A stretch of DNA of 15,653 nt. Origin: Ignavibacteriota bacterium (GTDB lineage: Bacteria; Bacteroidota; Ignavibacteria; Palsa-1295). Both the position numbers and the translations under genes were made by a program. How positions within the stretch are numbered: position 1 is the first letter of the stretch; each line of letters starts with the position of its first letter. This document shows positions 6,394 through 13,312 of this stretch, piece after piece. The notes under the pieces are model-generated. The model made no database searches. It was not told where the DNA came from and worked only from the letters and a program-made list of their open reading frames with translations. The DNA lies in NCBI GenBank assembly GCA_025357895.1, contig JANYLL010000369.1:1-15653 (forward strand), given 5' to 3'.

Positions 6394-6942
6394 ATGAAAC
6401 GACATCTCTTCTTACTTATAGCTTTATTTAGCTTCCCTCTGGCAGGTATCACTCAGGTCTCAGGAAATACTTCCGACGAGTGGTCGAACATTCTGGCTGC
6501 CGATGTAAATCTGGCTTTTGGTCCGAGTTCGACTGCGACGTGGGATCCGTCAGTAGGTTTCCGGATGCAAGTTAGTGACCATTTCAGGGTCGGTATCGGA
6601 GATGTCAGTTTCGGAAGTGCTGATCTTCTCAGCGGAACGAGGTATGCGATCATGGGCGGTCCGGTCGTTGAATACCTTGCTTCCATTTCTGATGATCTTT
6701 CGTATTCCATCCTCGCAGGACTTCCATTTCAAAATAGATGGGGTGCCGGGATACCGCATAGTTTTGGAACAGCGCCTTATGGCTCTGCCTCTGTTGACTA
6801 TTATTTTTCATCGGTCTTCTCACTTGCAGGAATTCTCAGAATTCAATATATTGCAACGGAAGCATATTTGAGAACCCCGCGAATTTTGCCTTCTTCAGCG
6901 TTAATTGCAGCATTTGGTTTGGGATTCCATTTTTATTTTTAA
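6394..6942 (+). CDS. Probable small outer-membrane beta-barrel protein
   Basis: A 182-residue exported protein. Residues 1-20 form a signal peptide: a basic start MKRH, a hydrophobic core LFLLIALFSFPLAG, and a probable cleavage near ITQ. The rest alternates hydrophobic and polar residues in strand-like blocks (for example MQVSDHFRVGIGDVSF) and ends in aromatic residues, LGFHFYF, as outer-membrane barrels do. The length suits an eight-strand barrel of the OmpA-transmembrane or OmpW/porin-like size. I do not recognise a named family. Its stop lies three bases before the next gene, a lipoprotein, so the two are almost surely co-transcribed and may act together at the cell surface. Confidence 0.6.
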   Translation: MKRHLFLLIALFSFPLAGITQVSGNTSDEWSNILAADVNLAFGPSSTATWDPSVGFRMQVSDHFRVGIGDVSFGSADLLSGTRYAIMGGPVVEYLASISDDLSYSILAGLPFQNRWGAGIPHSFGTAPYGSASVDYYFSSVFSLAGILRIQYIATEAYLRTPRILPSSALIAAFGLGFHFYF

Positions 6943-6945
6943 TCT

Positions 6946-7755
6946 ATGAAAAACTTTTTTTATTTATTTATTTTTATATTCGGTTTGGGGCTTTCCGGAT
7001 GTATTGTGGATGTTGTTGAACAAAACACAGAGCGCTGGGCATATGCAAACGGGAAAGGTGTCGTAAGTGTATATTTCGATGCTTCTATCTATCGGGAGGC
7101 TTTTTCAGTTCACGGAAGTGCTCTGGATACGCTCATTGCCGATGGAACATTTTCTTTATGGGCTCCGAGCAGCAGTAAAGCTTTTTCTATTGCTGCAAAT
7201 GTGAATATGTTTTGGAGCATTGATACGCTTCATAGAGGCGAACTCACTGCTTATTCTCAGGGATCGGAAAAGGAACTTCTTTCGATCAATAAGATGGACG
7301 CAACGATTCCGGCAAATGCAAACCTTGTAGTTATTACTTCATCTAATGATGTATCCGTTCAGGGCATGAAAGGTGATATTAATATAAGCGGCAGCAGCAG
7401 CAACATTAATTTTACGACAGCCGGAAGAATGACACTTCAAACATCAAGCGGTGAGATAACAGGTTCGACCGGTCTCGGAGGAAGCGTTCAAAGTACATCG
7501 GGAAGTATTAATGTTACTCTGCCTTCTAAAAACTTTGAATCCGTTTATGCAACAGATTCAACAGGAAATGTTACTTTGCATATTCCAAGTGGTGTAGGTG
7601 TGACTTTTCGTCTTGCGACTTACGGAGGTAATATTTCACTATCGTATGATAACGTAAAACAATCATCGATTACTGCTATTCAGACTAATGTAAACGGCGG
7701 TGGTAAAGTTGTTACAGTAAGTACTTCAAAAGGCAATATTAACGTTTCGAATTGA
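6946..7755 (+). CDS. DUF4097-like beta-repeat lipoprotein
   Basis: A 269-residue lipoprotein. The signal peptide ends in the lipobox LSGC with Cys19, the site modified by Lgt and signal peptidase II; residue +2 is Ile, which gives no inner-membrane retention signal. From about residue 110 the chain has short repeating strands with polar turns (VSVQGMKGDINISG, MTLQTSSGEITGS, GSVQSTSGSINVTL). This is the pattern of DUF4097-type putative adhesins, a right-handed beta-solenoid-like fold. Function of the family is not established; many members sit beside envelope-stress or anti-sigma genes, which are not seen here. It is co-transcribed with the preceding barrel candidate after a three-base gap. 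Confidence 0.72.
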   Translation: MKNFFYLFIFIFGLGLSGCIVDVVEQNTERWAYANGKGVVSVYFDASIYREAFSVHGSALDTLIADGTFSLWAPSSSKAFSIAANVNMFWSIDTLHRGELTAYSQGSEKELLSINKMDATIPANANLVVITSSNDVSVQGMKGDINISGSSSNINFTTAGRMTLQTSSGEITGSTGLGGSVQSTSGSINVTLPSKNFESVYATDSTGNVTLHIPSGVGVTFRLATYGGNISLSYDNVKQSSITAIQTNVNGGGKVVTVSTSKGNINVSN

Positions 7756-7763
7756 AAATAAAC

Positions 7764-7845
7764 AAAGCGCTGTCTTACACATATACACGGGACACGTGTG
7801 AAGGTGGATTACGTGATTGTATAAGACAAACGCTCTGTTCTTTTT
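7764..7845 (+). terminator. Long imperfect hairpin with T-run after the lipoprotein gene
   Basis: agcgctgtcttacacatata (7766-7785) is largely complementary to the stretch around 7811-7834, which reads attgtataagacaaacgct. The hairpin is followed by ctgttcttttt (7835-7845). It starts about ten bases after the stop at 7755 and would end the lgt-to-lipoprotein transcription unit. Pairing has several mismatches, so it is a moderate call. Confidence 0.5.
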
Positions 7846-7869
7846 GCAAAAAATCTGAGTCTTGCGGGA

Positions 7870-7896
7870 GAAATAGGGCGGACGAAGAGACCGCCC
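7870..7896 (-). terminator. GC-rich hairpin terminator of the DUF1501 gene
   Basis: On the minus strand the stem gggcgg (7896-7891) pairs with ccgccc (7881-7876) around a nine-base loop, then tatttct follows. It begins 11 bases past the stop of the DUF1501 gene (7907). The stem is strong and well placed; the T-run is interrupted. Confidence 0.6.
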
Positions 7897-7906
7897 CACT
7901 AATTGG

Positions 7907-9511
7907 CTATTTCACTATCAACATCTGCTTCGCGATCTGTCCTTTTGGAGTCGTGAGGCGATAGATATAAGCTCCGGAAGGCAAACTTCCCGGCTTGAAA
8001 TTACTCTTGTAAATTCCAGCTCCCTGTCTTTGATCGACTATACGGGCAACTTCTGTTCCGCGCATATCAAAGATACCAAGTTCGACAGCCATTGCTTCTG
8101 GAATCGCATATTCAATCGTCGTTTCGCTTGAGACAGGGTTTGGATAGTTTTCCATTAACGTTAAGCCTGGTGTATACTCTCCCTCATTCACGGCATTTGA
8201 TCCCTGAGTCTTGAAGATGCCGAGTTTTGTCCACGTATTGTTCTTCGAATATGTCTGCCCGTTACTGGCAGTGAGAACATTTTGAATTGAGGTATCATCA
8301 ATTCCGAGCCATTCGCTCATAACGGTCGCGTAGACATTACGGAAATCATACATACTGTCGAACGTTAAATTTCCGCTCATGAGACTTCCTGTATCGAGTT
8401 TGGGATCATGTCCTTTTATTCCTGCGATAACTTGTGTGCCAAAGACAAAATGTGGAGCCGCGGTTCCGTGGTCAGTACCGGACCCATTTTCTTTAGGACG
8501 ACGACCAAACTCAGAATAAGTCATGGTAGCAACTTTATCCGCGACTCCGAAGGCTTCGAGATCATCCTGAAATGCTTTCATGGCATCTGCAAGTTCACCT
8601 AATAGATTTGCCTGACCTGTCAACTGATTGCTGTGTGTATCAAACCCACCAAGCGTAACCAGATAAACTTTGGTAGTAAACCCGCTTGCAATGAGTTGCG
8701 CAACGCTTGATAATTGGGTAGCAAGATTGTTGTTTGTCGGATAGGTAACTTTATTTGTTGTTACTGCTCGCTTAGCAATCGTTTGTGCATATATTTCCGT
8801 TTCAGATTGTATAACCCGAACATACGCCAGTTCAAGATCAGGAGTTGTCGGGTTAGTAGGTATCGCATCATAACTGTGAATGCTGGGATTCTGGGAAGTT
8901 GGAAGCCTATTAATTGCAATCCCCATCCCCCCATTGCGACTTAGAAAAAGATTATACAGTGAATTACCAAATTGAATAGCCAGGGGCTGGCTTCCGGAAG
9001 TAATAGTGCTAGGGGGATAATTCGGATTGAGTCCATAAAGCATTCTACCAATCCAACCTGTTGACATTGAGATGTTACTATCGGTTGCCGTGTGCCAAAT
9101 ATCTGTGCCGCGGAAGTGTGAAAGATTCGGATTTGAATACCCTACATTCTGTAGGACAGCCATCTTCCCTGCACTATAAAGATCAAATGCGCCTTGCATT
9201 TTTGTATGGAAAGCAAGTGTATTATGATCCGGGACTATCAGAAGATTATCGGCTGATTTATCAAGTCCAATCGAGGGACGATTGGATTTATAAAGAGGAT
9301 CACCATAAGGAATGACGCAATTCAAGCCATCATTGCCTCCGGCAAGTTGAATAATAACAAGAATATTATTATTGCTTGAAGCCGCATTTAAGGCATTGCG
9401 CAGCGGTGAACGGCCTAAGGCGCGAATCGGAAATCCACCCATCATTACCGGCAATACATTTGCTGCAATGCCGACTTGAGCTCCGAGTTTAAGAAAGTCT
9501 CTGCGTTTCAT
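7907..9511 (-). CDS. DUF1501 family exported protein with T9SS sorting domain
   Basis: A 534-residue secreted protein. The start MKRRDFLKLGAQVG is a Tat-type signal with Arg3-Arg4. The DUF1501 domain covers about 45-435, with LAGGNDGLN (56-64), LGGFDTH (287-293) and SEFGRRPKENGSGTDHG (333-349). The family is related to alkaline-phosphatase/sulfatase-like folds, but its reaction is not established. Residues 455-534 form a type A T9SS sorting domain: ENYPNPVSSETTIEYAI, a GIFDMRG turn and the ending LPSGAYIYRL...KQMLIVK. This implies Tat export and then passage across the outer membrane and surface attachment. It is the second gene of a pair with a DUF1800 gene 28 bases upstream. That pairing is widespread and suggests a joint role. 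Confidence 0.9.
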   Translation of the reverse strand: MKRRDFLKLGAQVGIAANVLPVMMGGFPIRALGRSPLRNALNAASSNNNILVIIQLAGGNDGLNCVIPYGDPLYKSNRPSIGLDKSADNLLIVPDHNTLAFHTKMQGAFDLYSAGKMAVLQNVGYSNPNLSHFRGTDIWHTATDSNISMSTGWIGRMLYGLNPNYPPSTITSGSQPLAIQFGNSLYNLFLSRNGGMGIAINRLPTSQNPSIHSYDAIPTNPTTPDLELAYVRVIQSETEIYAQTIAKRAVTTNKVTYPTNNNLATQLSSVAQLIASGFTTKVYLVTLGGFDTHSNQLTGQANLLGELADAMKAFQDDLEAFGVADKVATMTYSEFGRRPKENGSGTDHGTAAPHFVFGTQVIAGIKGHDPKLDTGSLMSGNLTFDSMYDFRNVYATVMSEWLGIDDTSIQNVLTASNGQTYSKNNTWTKLGIFKTQGSNAVNEGEYTPGLTLMENYPNPVSSETTIEYAIPEAMAVELGIFDMRGTEVARIVDQRQGAGIYKSNFKPGSLPSGAYIYRLTTPKGQIAKQMLIVK

Positions 9512-9519
9512 ATTTTGTT

Positions 9520-9525
9520 CTCCTT
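9520..9525 (-). promoter_or_regulatory. Shine-Dalgarno site of the DUF1501 gene
   Basis: The minus strand reads AAGGAG eight bases before the ATG at 9511-9509. It is the clearest ribosome binding site in a window where most genes have none, and it fixes this start. It suggests strong independent initiation for the second gene of the pair. Confidence 0.8.
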
Positions 9526-9539
9526 ATGTATGATAGGGT

Positions 9540-11318
9540 TTAGACTAATTGAAACTCGGGCAAATTTGCCAAAGCAATTGCAAAGTTAGAAATATCTTTA
9601 TCGACAAGATAAAAATCTGAATCCGGTAAATTTTGTGGATTTAGTGATGAATAAAGTGTATTGCTTTCAAGTGGTCCGAGCGTTCTATTTAGCACAATAG
9701 ATGTAAGTGCTATAGCAATATCGCGGCTCTTTAAGTTTGTAAAGTTAGGCAGTGATTGCACCCAGGCAGTTGGGTTGAGAAACTCGATCTTAACCCCTTT
9801 GACTTTCGTCCCCCCGTCAAATATCGGCGGATTAAAGAGAAATGCGAGGGAATCGGATTCTCGTGGTTGGAAAGTCCCGGTGCTGATCCAATTATGTCCT
9901 CCAGGCCAGCCTTTTACATTTGGCGGCTGAAGAAGCTGTTGACCGAGGGATATACCTGCTATTGATAGCATTAAATACGTTAGTGATACATTTGGATCAC
10001 TGTAAGTTTTGATCTTGTTGCTGTCTCTGTTTCCACTCCATGGCGGATCAGTTGAAATAAATGGTGTATAGGTTAATCCGAATTCGCGAACAAGGCTTGC
10101 AAGGAAATTTACCGGACTTTTGAGTTGAGCATTCTGGACTTCAGGATCATAAAAATGCGCGCTCTGAAGTAATGCTTTGAGCACTGGTTTAAGCTCCCAA
10201 TTGCTCTCTACAAGAAGGTTTGCCATAGCCGTGACAACGCCTGGATTTGGCACATAATACACAAATTCCATATAGATCTTCTGGCAGAACCAGAATGCAG
10301 TATTGAATCCGGGAGTTGTATTTCCACCGGGACCTTTATAGCTGAAAATAATATTTATAATATCATCTAAAGCCCAATTGCCGGTTTGGCCTAAGAATGT
10401 TTTCTGGTCATTATTATGGCTGCCTGGGTAGAAAACTCCTATAAAGGGTGCAATAGTTGTAGGTGCCCATCCGCTCAGTGCTTTTGCTGCTTGTTGAACG
10501 TCAGTTTCAGTATAGTTCGGAAGTCCGCTTACCGGATCAGTAAGGCCAAGAGTGAACAACTCCTGGAGTTCGCGTCCATAGTTCTCATTGATATTAGTAC
10601 CGCCTTTTTTGGTGGTGCCTGGTACTAATCCGTCATAGTTTTGATTGCCGTTAAGGTAGATCAGCATTGCAGGATCAACGGAAACATCGTACACGAACGA
10701 TTTCATATTACCTAAAGCATTTTTGCGAAGCATTTGATTATATACATAAGAATAGCCGGTCTGCTTCACGACATCGGTTCCGGTAACAAAATGGTTACTC
10801 CACAGCAGAGTCATGTGCTCGCGTATGGAAAGATTCTCTTTGAAAATAAGGTCGAGCCACCAATTCGATACTTGATACTGACGCATAGTTTCTAAGCGTT
10901 GAGCATCTTGGTTCGCAATAGTTTTGCCATAATTTGGATCGGCTAGATCTGCTGCATCTGCTTGAGCAATAACATCGACATAAGTCCCTGGCTGAGCAGG
11001 CAAAGGCTGGTCGCTAAGCAATTTATCAACAACTGCATTCTTGTTGCCAAGAGCCTGCGCCGCTTGAAATTGTGCAAGTGGCACACCTAACATTGCACGA
11101 CGAAGCAGGTGACGGAGCGTCGTATCATCCCATATTCCGGTATAAGGGCTGAGATCATTGGATTGAGTCTCAAGCGGCTGGGGATTAGAGTCAAGAGTTC
11201 CCGGGTTTCCTAAAACGCCGGAATTCCTATCAGTTGCAAAAGCATCTTCGGGATTCGAAAGCCCTGCGGCGGCGGTAAGAGTGACACCCGCACCAATGAG
11301 AAATTTCCTTCTGTCCAT
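9540..11318 (-). CDS. DUF1800 family exported protein
   Basis: A 592-residue protein with a Tat-type signal, MDRRKFLIGAGVTLTAAAGL (Arg3-Arg4), and probable cleavage near AFA (26-28). The DUF1800 domain spans almost all the rest. Visible landmarks are HLLRRAMLG (70-78), LLWSNHF (171-177), DPAMLIYLNG (215-224), NENYGRELQELFTLG (244-258) and QPPNVKGWPGG (464-474). The biochemical function of the family is unknown. Unlike its partner it has no T9SS sorting domain and ends LANLPEFQLV, so it may stay periplasmic unless carried by the partner. It precedes the DUF1501 gene by 28 bases on the same strand and is presumably first in the operon. No Shine-Dalgarno site is visible at its ATG. Confidence 0.9.
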   Translation of the reverse strand: MDRRKFLIGAGVTLTAAAGLSNPEDAFATDRNSGVLGNPGTLDSNPQPLETQSNDLSPYTGIWDDTTLRHLLRRAMLGVPLAQFQAAQALGNKNAVVDKLLSDQPLPAQPGTYVDVIAQADAADLADPNYGKTIANQDAQRLETMRQYQVSNWWLDLIFKENLSIREHMTLLWSNHFVTGTDVVKQTGYSYVYNQMLRKNALGNMKSFVYDVSVDPAMLIYLNGNQNYDGLVPGTTKKGGTNINENYGRELQELFTLGLTDPVSGLPNYTETDVQQAAKALSGWAPTTIAPFIGVFYPGSHNNDQKTFLGQTGNWALDDIINIIFSYKGPGGNTTPGFNTAFWFCQKIYMEFVYYVPNPGVVTAMANLLVESNWELKPVLKALLQSAHFYDPEVQNAQLKSPVNFLASLVREFGLTYTPFISTDPPWSGNRDSNKIKTYSDPNVSLTYLMLSIAGISLGQQLLQPPNVKGWPGGHNWISTGTFQPRESDSLAFLFNPPIFDGGTKVKGVKIEFLNPTAWVQSLPNFTNLKSRDIAIALTSIVLNRTLGPLESNTLYSSLNPQNLPDSDFYLVDKDISNFAIALANLPEFQLV

Positions 11319-11554
11319 AGTTTTAGATGTATGATGATTTAGATGATAAGCTCTGAAAGTAACATCATTTTGTTAAATATTGATGCCCGGATATAGAAAT
11401 GGTTTAAATTATAAATGCTTGTTTTTGAAAAAAGTTACAGGTTCGTGTCACACCACATCCTTCCTGAACGTTGATCTACTATAACTAATGTAAGGCACAA
11501 TGCAAAATGCTGAAACAATGCCCTGCAAATTGAGCTGCTACATATAGTGAAATA

Positions 11555-11707
11555 CCCGGGTCATACGGACTCGTTTTCTAACCTCGCAATTTTATCTGAT
11601 GCCGGTCATAGTCCATCTTGTTGGATCAATATAAATCCGGTTTAGGTCTTGCGGAGTTATTAAGCAGAGAGCAATGACGATGTCCGCCTTTGACCCGAAA
11701 TTTTTTT
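11555..11707 (+). ncRNA. Candidate rod-shaped small RNA upstream of dut
   Basis: Nested complementary segments occur in the correct order for one elongated hairpin. cgggtca (11557-11563) pairs with tgacccg (11691-11697), and cggac (11566-11570) with gtccg (11682-11686). aacctcgcaa (11580-11589) pairs with ttgcggagtt (11649-11658) at nine of ten positions, one of them a G-T pair. gccgg (11601-11605) pairs with ccggt (11637-11641), and tcca (11612-11615) with tgga (11622-11625). An asymmetric internal bubble separates the second and third stems. The closing stem is followed by aaattttttt (11698-11707). A -10-like tatagt (11543-11548) would put the transcript start at the closing stem. The rod with a bubble recalls 6S RNA, but no conserved sequence was recognised, so class and even expression are inferences. 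Confidence 0.35.
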
Positions 11708-11735
11708 GGCTTCTCTACTACACAAACAACAACTT

Positions 11736-11767
11736 TAGAGCGGTATCCTTCCACCGCTCTATTTCTT
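11736..11767 (+). terminator. Intrinsic terminator hairpin upstream of dut
   Basis: tagagcgg (11736-11743) and ccgctcta (11754-11761) form a perfect eight-base stem with a ten-base loop, followed by tttctttt. No plus-strand protein gene ends near it; the nearest upstream one ends at 7755. It therefore fits the end of a non-coding transcript or a leader attenuator for dut. Confidence 0.65.
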
Positions 11768-11833
11768 TTCGTAATTTCGTAGATATTAGAACGTAAAGGT
11801 CATAATACGACTTATTCCACGTATAAAAAATTC

Positions 11834-12277
11834 ATGCTAAAACTTTTTGTTAAACATGTATCTGATTCCGGTAGTGACATTGGATTGCCGTCATACGCCA
11901 CTGAACATTCGTCTGGGTTGGATCTGCGAACTTCAGAGGATGTTAGCCTGGAACCGGGAGAGTATAGGCTTATTCCAACCGGCTTCGCTATCGAAATTCC
12001 TGAAGGCTTCGAAGGTCAGATACGTCCCCGAAGTGGCTTGGCATTGAAGCACGGAATCGCATGTCTCAATAGTCCAGGTACGATTGATTCTGATTACCGT
12101 GGTGAAGTAAAAGTGCTCCTGATTAATCATGGAAAAGAAACTGTAAAGTTTCTAAAAGGTGAACGGATTGCACAACTTATAATTTCACGGTATGAGAGAG
12201 TTCAGGTAGAAATAGCCAATGACCTTGGGCAGACAGTGCGCTCATCGGGAGGATTTGGCCATACAGGAACAACATGA
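11834..12277 (+). CDS. dut: dUTP diphosphatase (dUTPase)
   Basis: A 147-residue trimeric-type dUTPase of normal length. It hydrolyses dUTP to dUMP and pyrophosphate in the cytoplasm, keeping uracil out of DNA and supplying dUMP for thymidylate synthesis. All five motifs are present: motif I as SSGLDLRTSEDV (26-37), motif II as RPRSGLALK (64-72), motif III as GTIDSDYRGEVKVLL (82-96) with the catalytic Asp85, motif IV as GERIAQLII (109-117), and the C-terminal motif V as RSSGGFGHTG (136-145), whose Phe141 stacks on the uracil. Motif I has Ser-Gly where the usual form is Ala-Gly. The ATG at 11834 gives the standard N-terminus. fbp follows after 24 bases, probably in one transcript. Confidence 0.96.
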   Translation: MLKLFVKHVSDSGSDIGLPSYATEHSSGLDLRTSEDVSLEPGEYRLIPTGFAIEIPEGFEGQIRPRSGLALKHGIACLNSPGTIDSDYRGEVKVLLINHGKETVKFLKGERIAQLIISRYERVQVEIANDLGQTVRSSGGFGHTGTT

Positions 12278-12301
12278 AAATTGTATTAAGATTAAGACTA
12301 T

Positions 12302-13312
12302 ATGCTAAATAAAGTCATAACCCTTGAACGTCATATTATTGAGCAAGAACGGGCAAGTAATGGTGCAACAGGAGATTTTTCGGCGCTTCTTCGTGATCTT
12401 ACGCTTGCGATAAAGATGATCAACCGTGACGTCTCCCGCGCCGGACTGATCGATATTATCGGCTCGACGGAGATGACGAATATTCAGGGTGAAGTTGTTC
12501 AGAAGCTGGATGAATTTGCTAACGGTGTAATCTATCGGGCAATGGACCATGGCGGGCATCTCTGTGGAATGGCAAGTGAAGAGAACGAAGATATACTTCC
12601 GATCCCTGATGAATATCCAAAAGGGAAGTATGTACTGCTCTTTGATCCGCTTGATGGTTCTTCGAATATCGACGCGAATGTTTCTATCGGTACTATATTC
12701 TCTATTTTACGTCGTGTCACGCCTGAAGGAACAAATGGAAAAAAAGAAGATTTTTTTCAACAAGGATATAAGCAGGTTGCAGCAGGATATACCATCTATG
12801 GACCTTCAGCAATGCTTGTCTATACTGCAGGCAGAGGCGTATTTGGTTTTACGCTTGATCCGTCGGTAGGCGAGTTTCTTTTATCGCACGACAATATAAA
12901 AATTCCGGAGCACAACGGAATTTATTCTGTAAACGAAGGAAATTACCATAAGTGGTCAGAAGGAATGCAAAAGTATATTAACTGGTGCAAAAAAGATATT
13001 CCGGAAGAAAAAAAGAAAGCGTATAGTTTGCGTTATATCGGCTCAATGGTTGCCGATGTCCATCGTACACTTCTTTATGGCGGAGTATTCCTTTATCCTG
13101 CAGATGTTAAAAGTCATAAAGGCAAATTACGATTGCTCTATGAAGCCAACCCAATGTCATTTGTGATCGAGCAGGCCGGCGGCAAAGCGACTGACGGGCA
13201 AGGGAAAAGGCTGCTTGAAATTATTCCCGAAGATCTGCATCAGCGTACGCCGCTTGTTGTCGGAAGTCCGAAGAATGTAGATGAAGTTGAAGGATTTTTG
13301 AACCATAAATAA
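12302..13312 (+). CDS. fbp: Fructose-1,6-bisphosphatase, class I
   Basis: A 336-residue class I enzyme of usual length. It removes the 1-phosphate of fructose 1,6-bisphosphate, the controlled step of gluconeogenesis. Metal-binding and catalytic residues are in place: ASEENED with Glu93 and Glu94, and FDPLDGSSNID with Asp115, Asp118, Gly119 and Ser120. Glu281 lies in LLYEANP. The sugar-phosphate region YSLRYIGSMVADVHRTL (241-257) and KGKLRLLYE (273-281) are also recognisable. The N-terminal start MLNKVITLERHI matches bacterial members. It is 24 bases after dut, and its TAA is immediately followed by the ATG of the SLOG protein gene, so the three genes probably form one operon. The grouping has no obvious metabolic logic. 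Confidence 0.96.
   Translation: MLNKVITLERHIIEQERASNGATGDFSALLRDLTLAIKMINRDVSRAGLIDIIGSTEMTNIQGEVVQKLDEFANGVIYRAMDHGGHLCGMASEENEDILPIPDEYPKGKYVLLFDPLDGSSNIDANVSIGTIFSILRRVTPEGTNGKKEDFFQQGYKQVAAGYTIYGPSAMLVYTAGRGVFGFTLDPSVGEFLLSHDNIKIPEHNGIYSVNEGNYHKWSEGMQKYINWCKKDIPEEKKKAYSLRYIGSMVADVHRTLLYGGVFLYPADVKSHKGKLRLLYEANPMSFVIEQAGGKATDGQGKRLLEIIPEDLHQRTPLVVGSPKNVDEVEGFLNHK

Larger units (their letters stand above)
11319..11833. other. 515-base non-coding region between the DUF1800 gene and dut
   Basis: No protein-coding frame is convincing on either strand. On the minus strand TATAAT (complement of 11408-11413), about 90 bases before the DUF1800 start, could be a -10 box; no good -35 box accompanies it. 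The plus side holds the candidate structured RNA (11555-11707) and a terminator hairpin (11736-11767), listed separately. The last 65 bases before dut are AT-rich with no clear promoter. Confidence 0.6.

Noticed and set aside
7752..7964. A 70-codon plus-strand frame after the lipoprotein
   Set aside because: It crosses two terminator hairpins and the end of the DUF1501 gene, with no protein-like pattern.
11319..11833. tRNA, tmRNA, RNase P or SRP RNA in the gap before dut
   Set aside because: No cloverleaf, CCA end, tag reading frame or conserved RNase P/SRP core was recognised; only the unclassified rod-like candidate remains.
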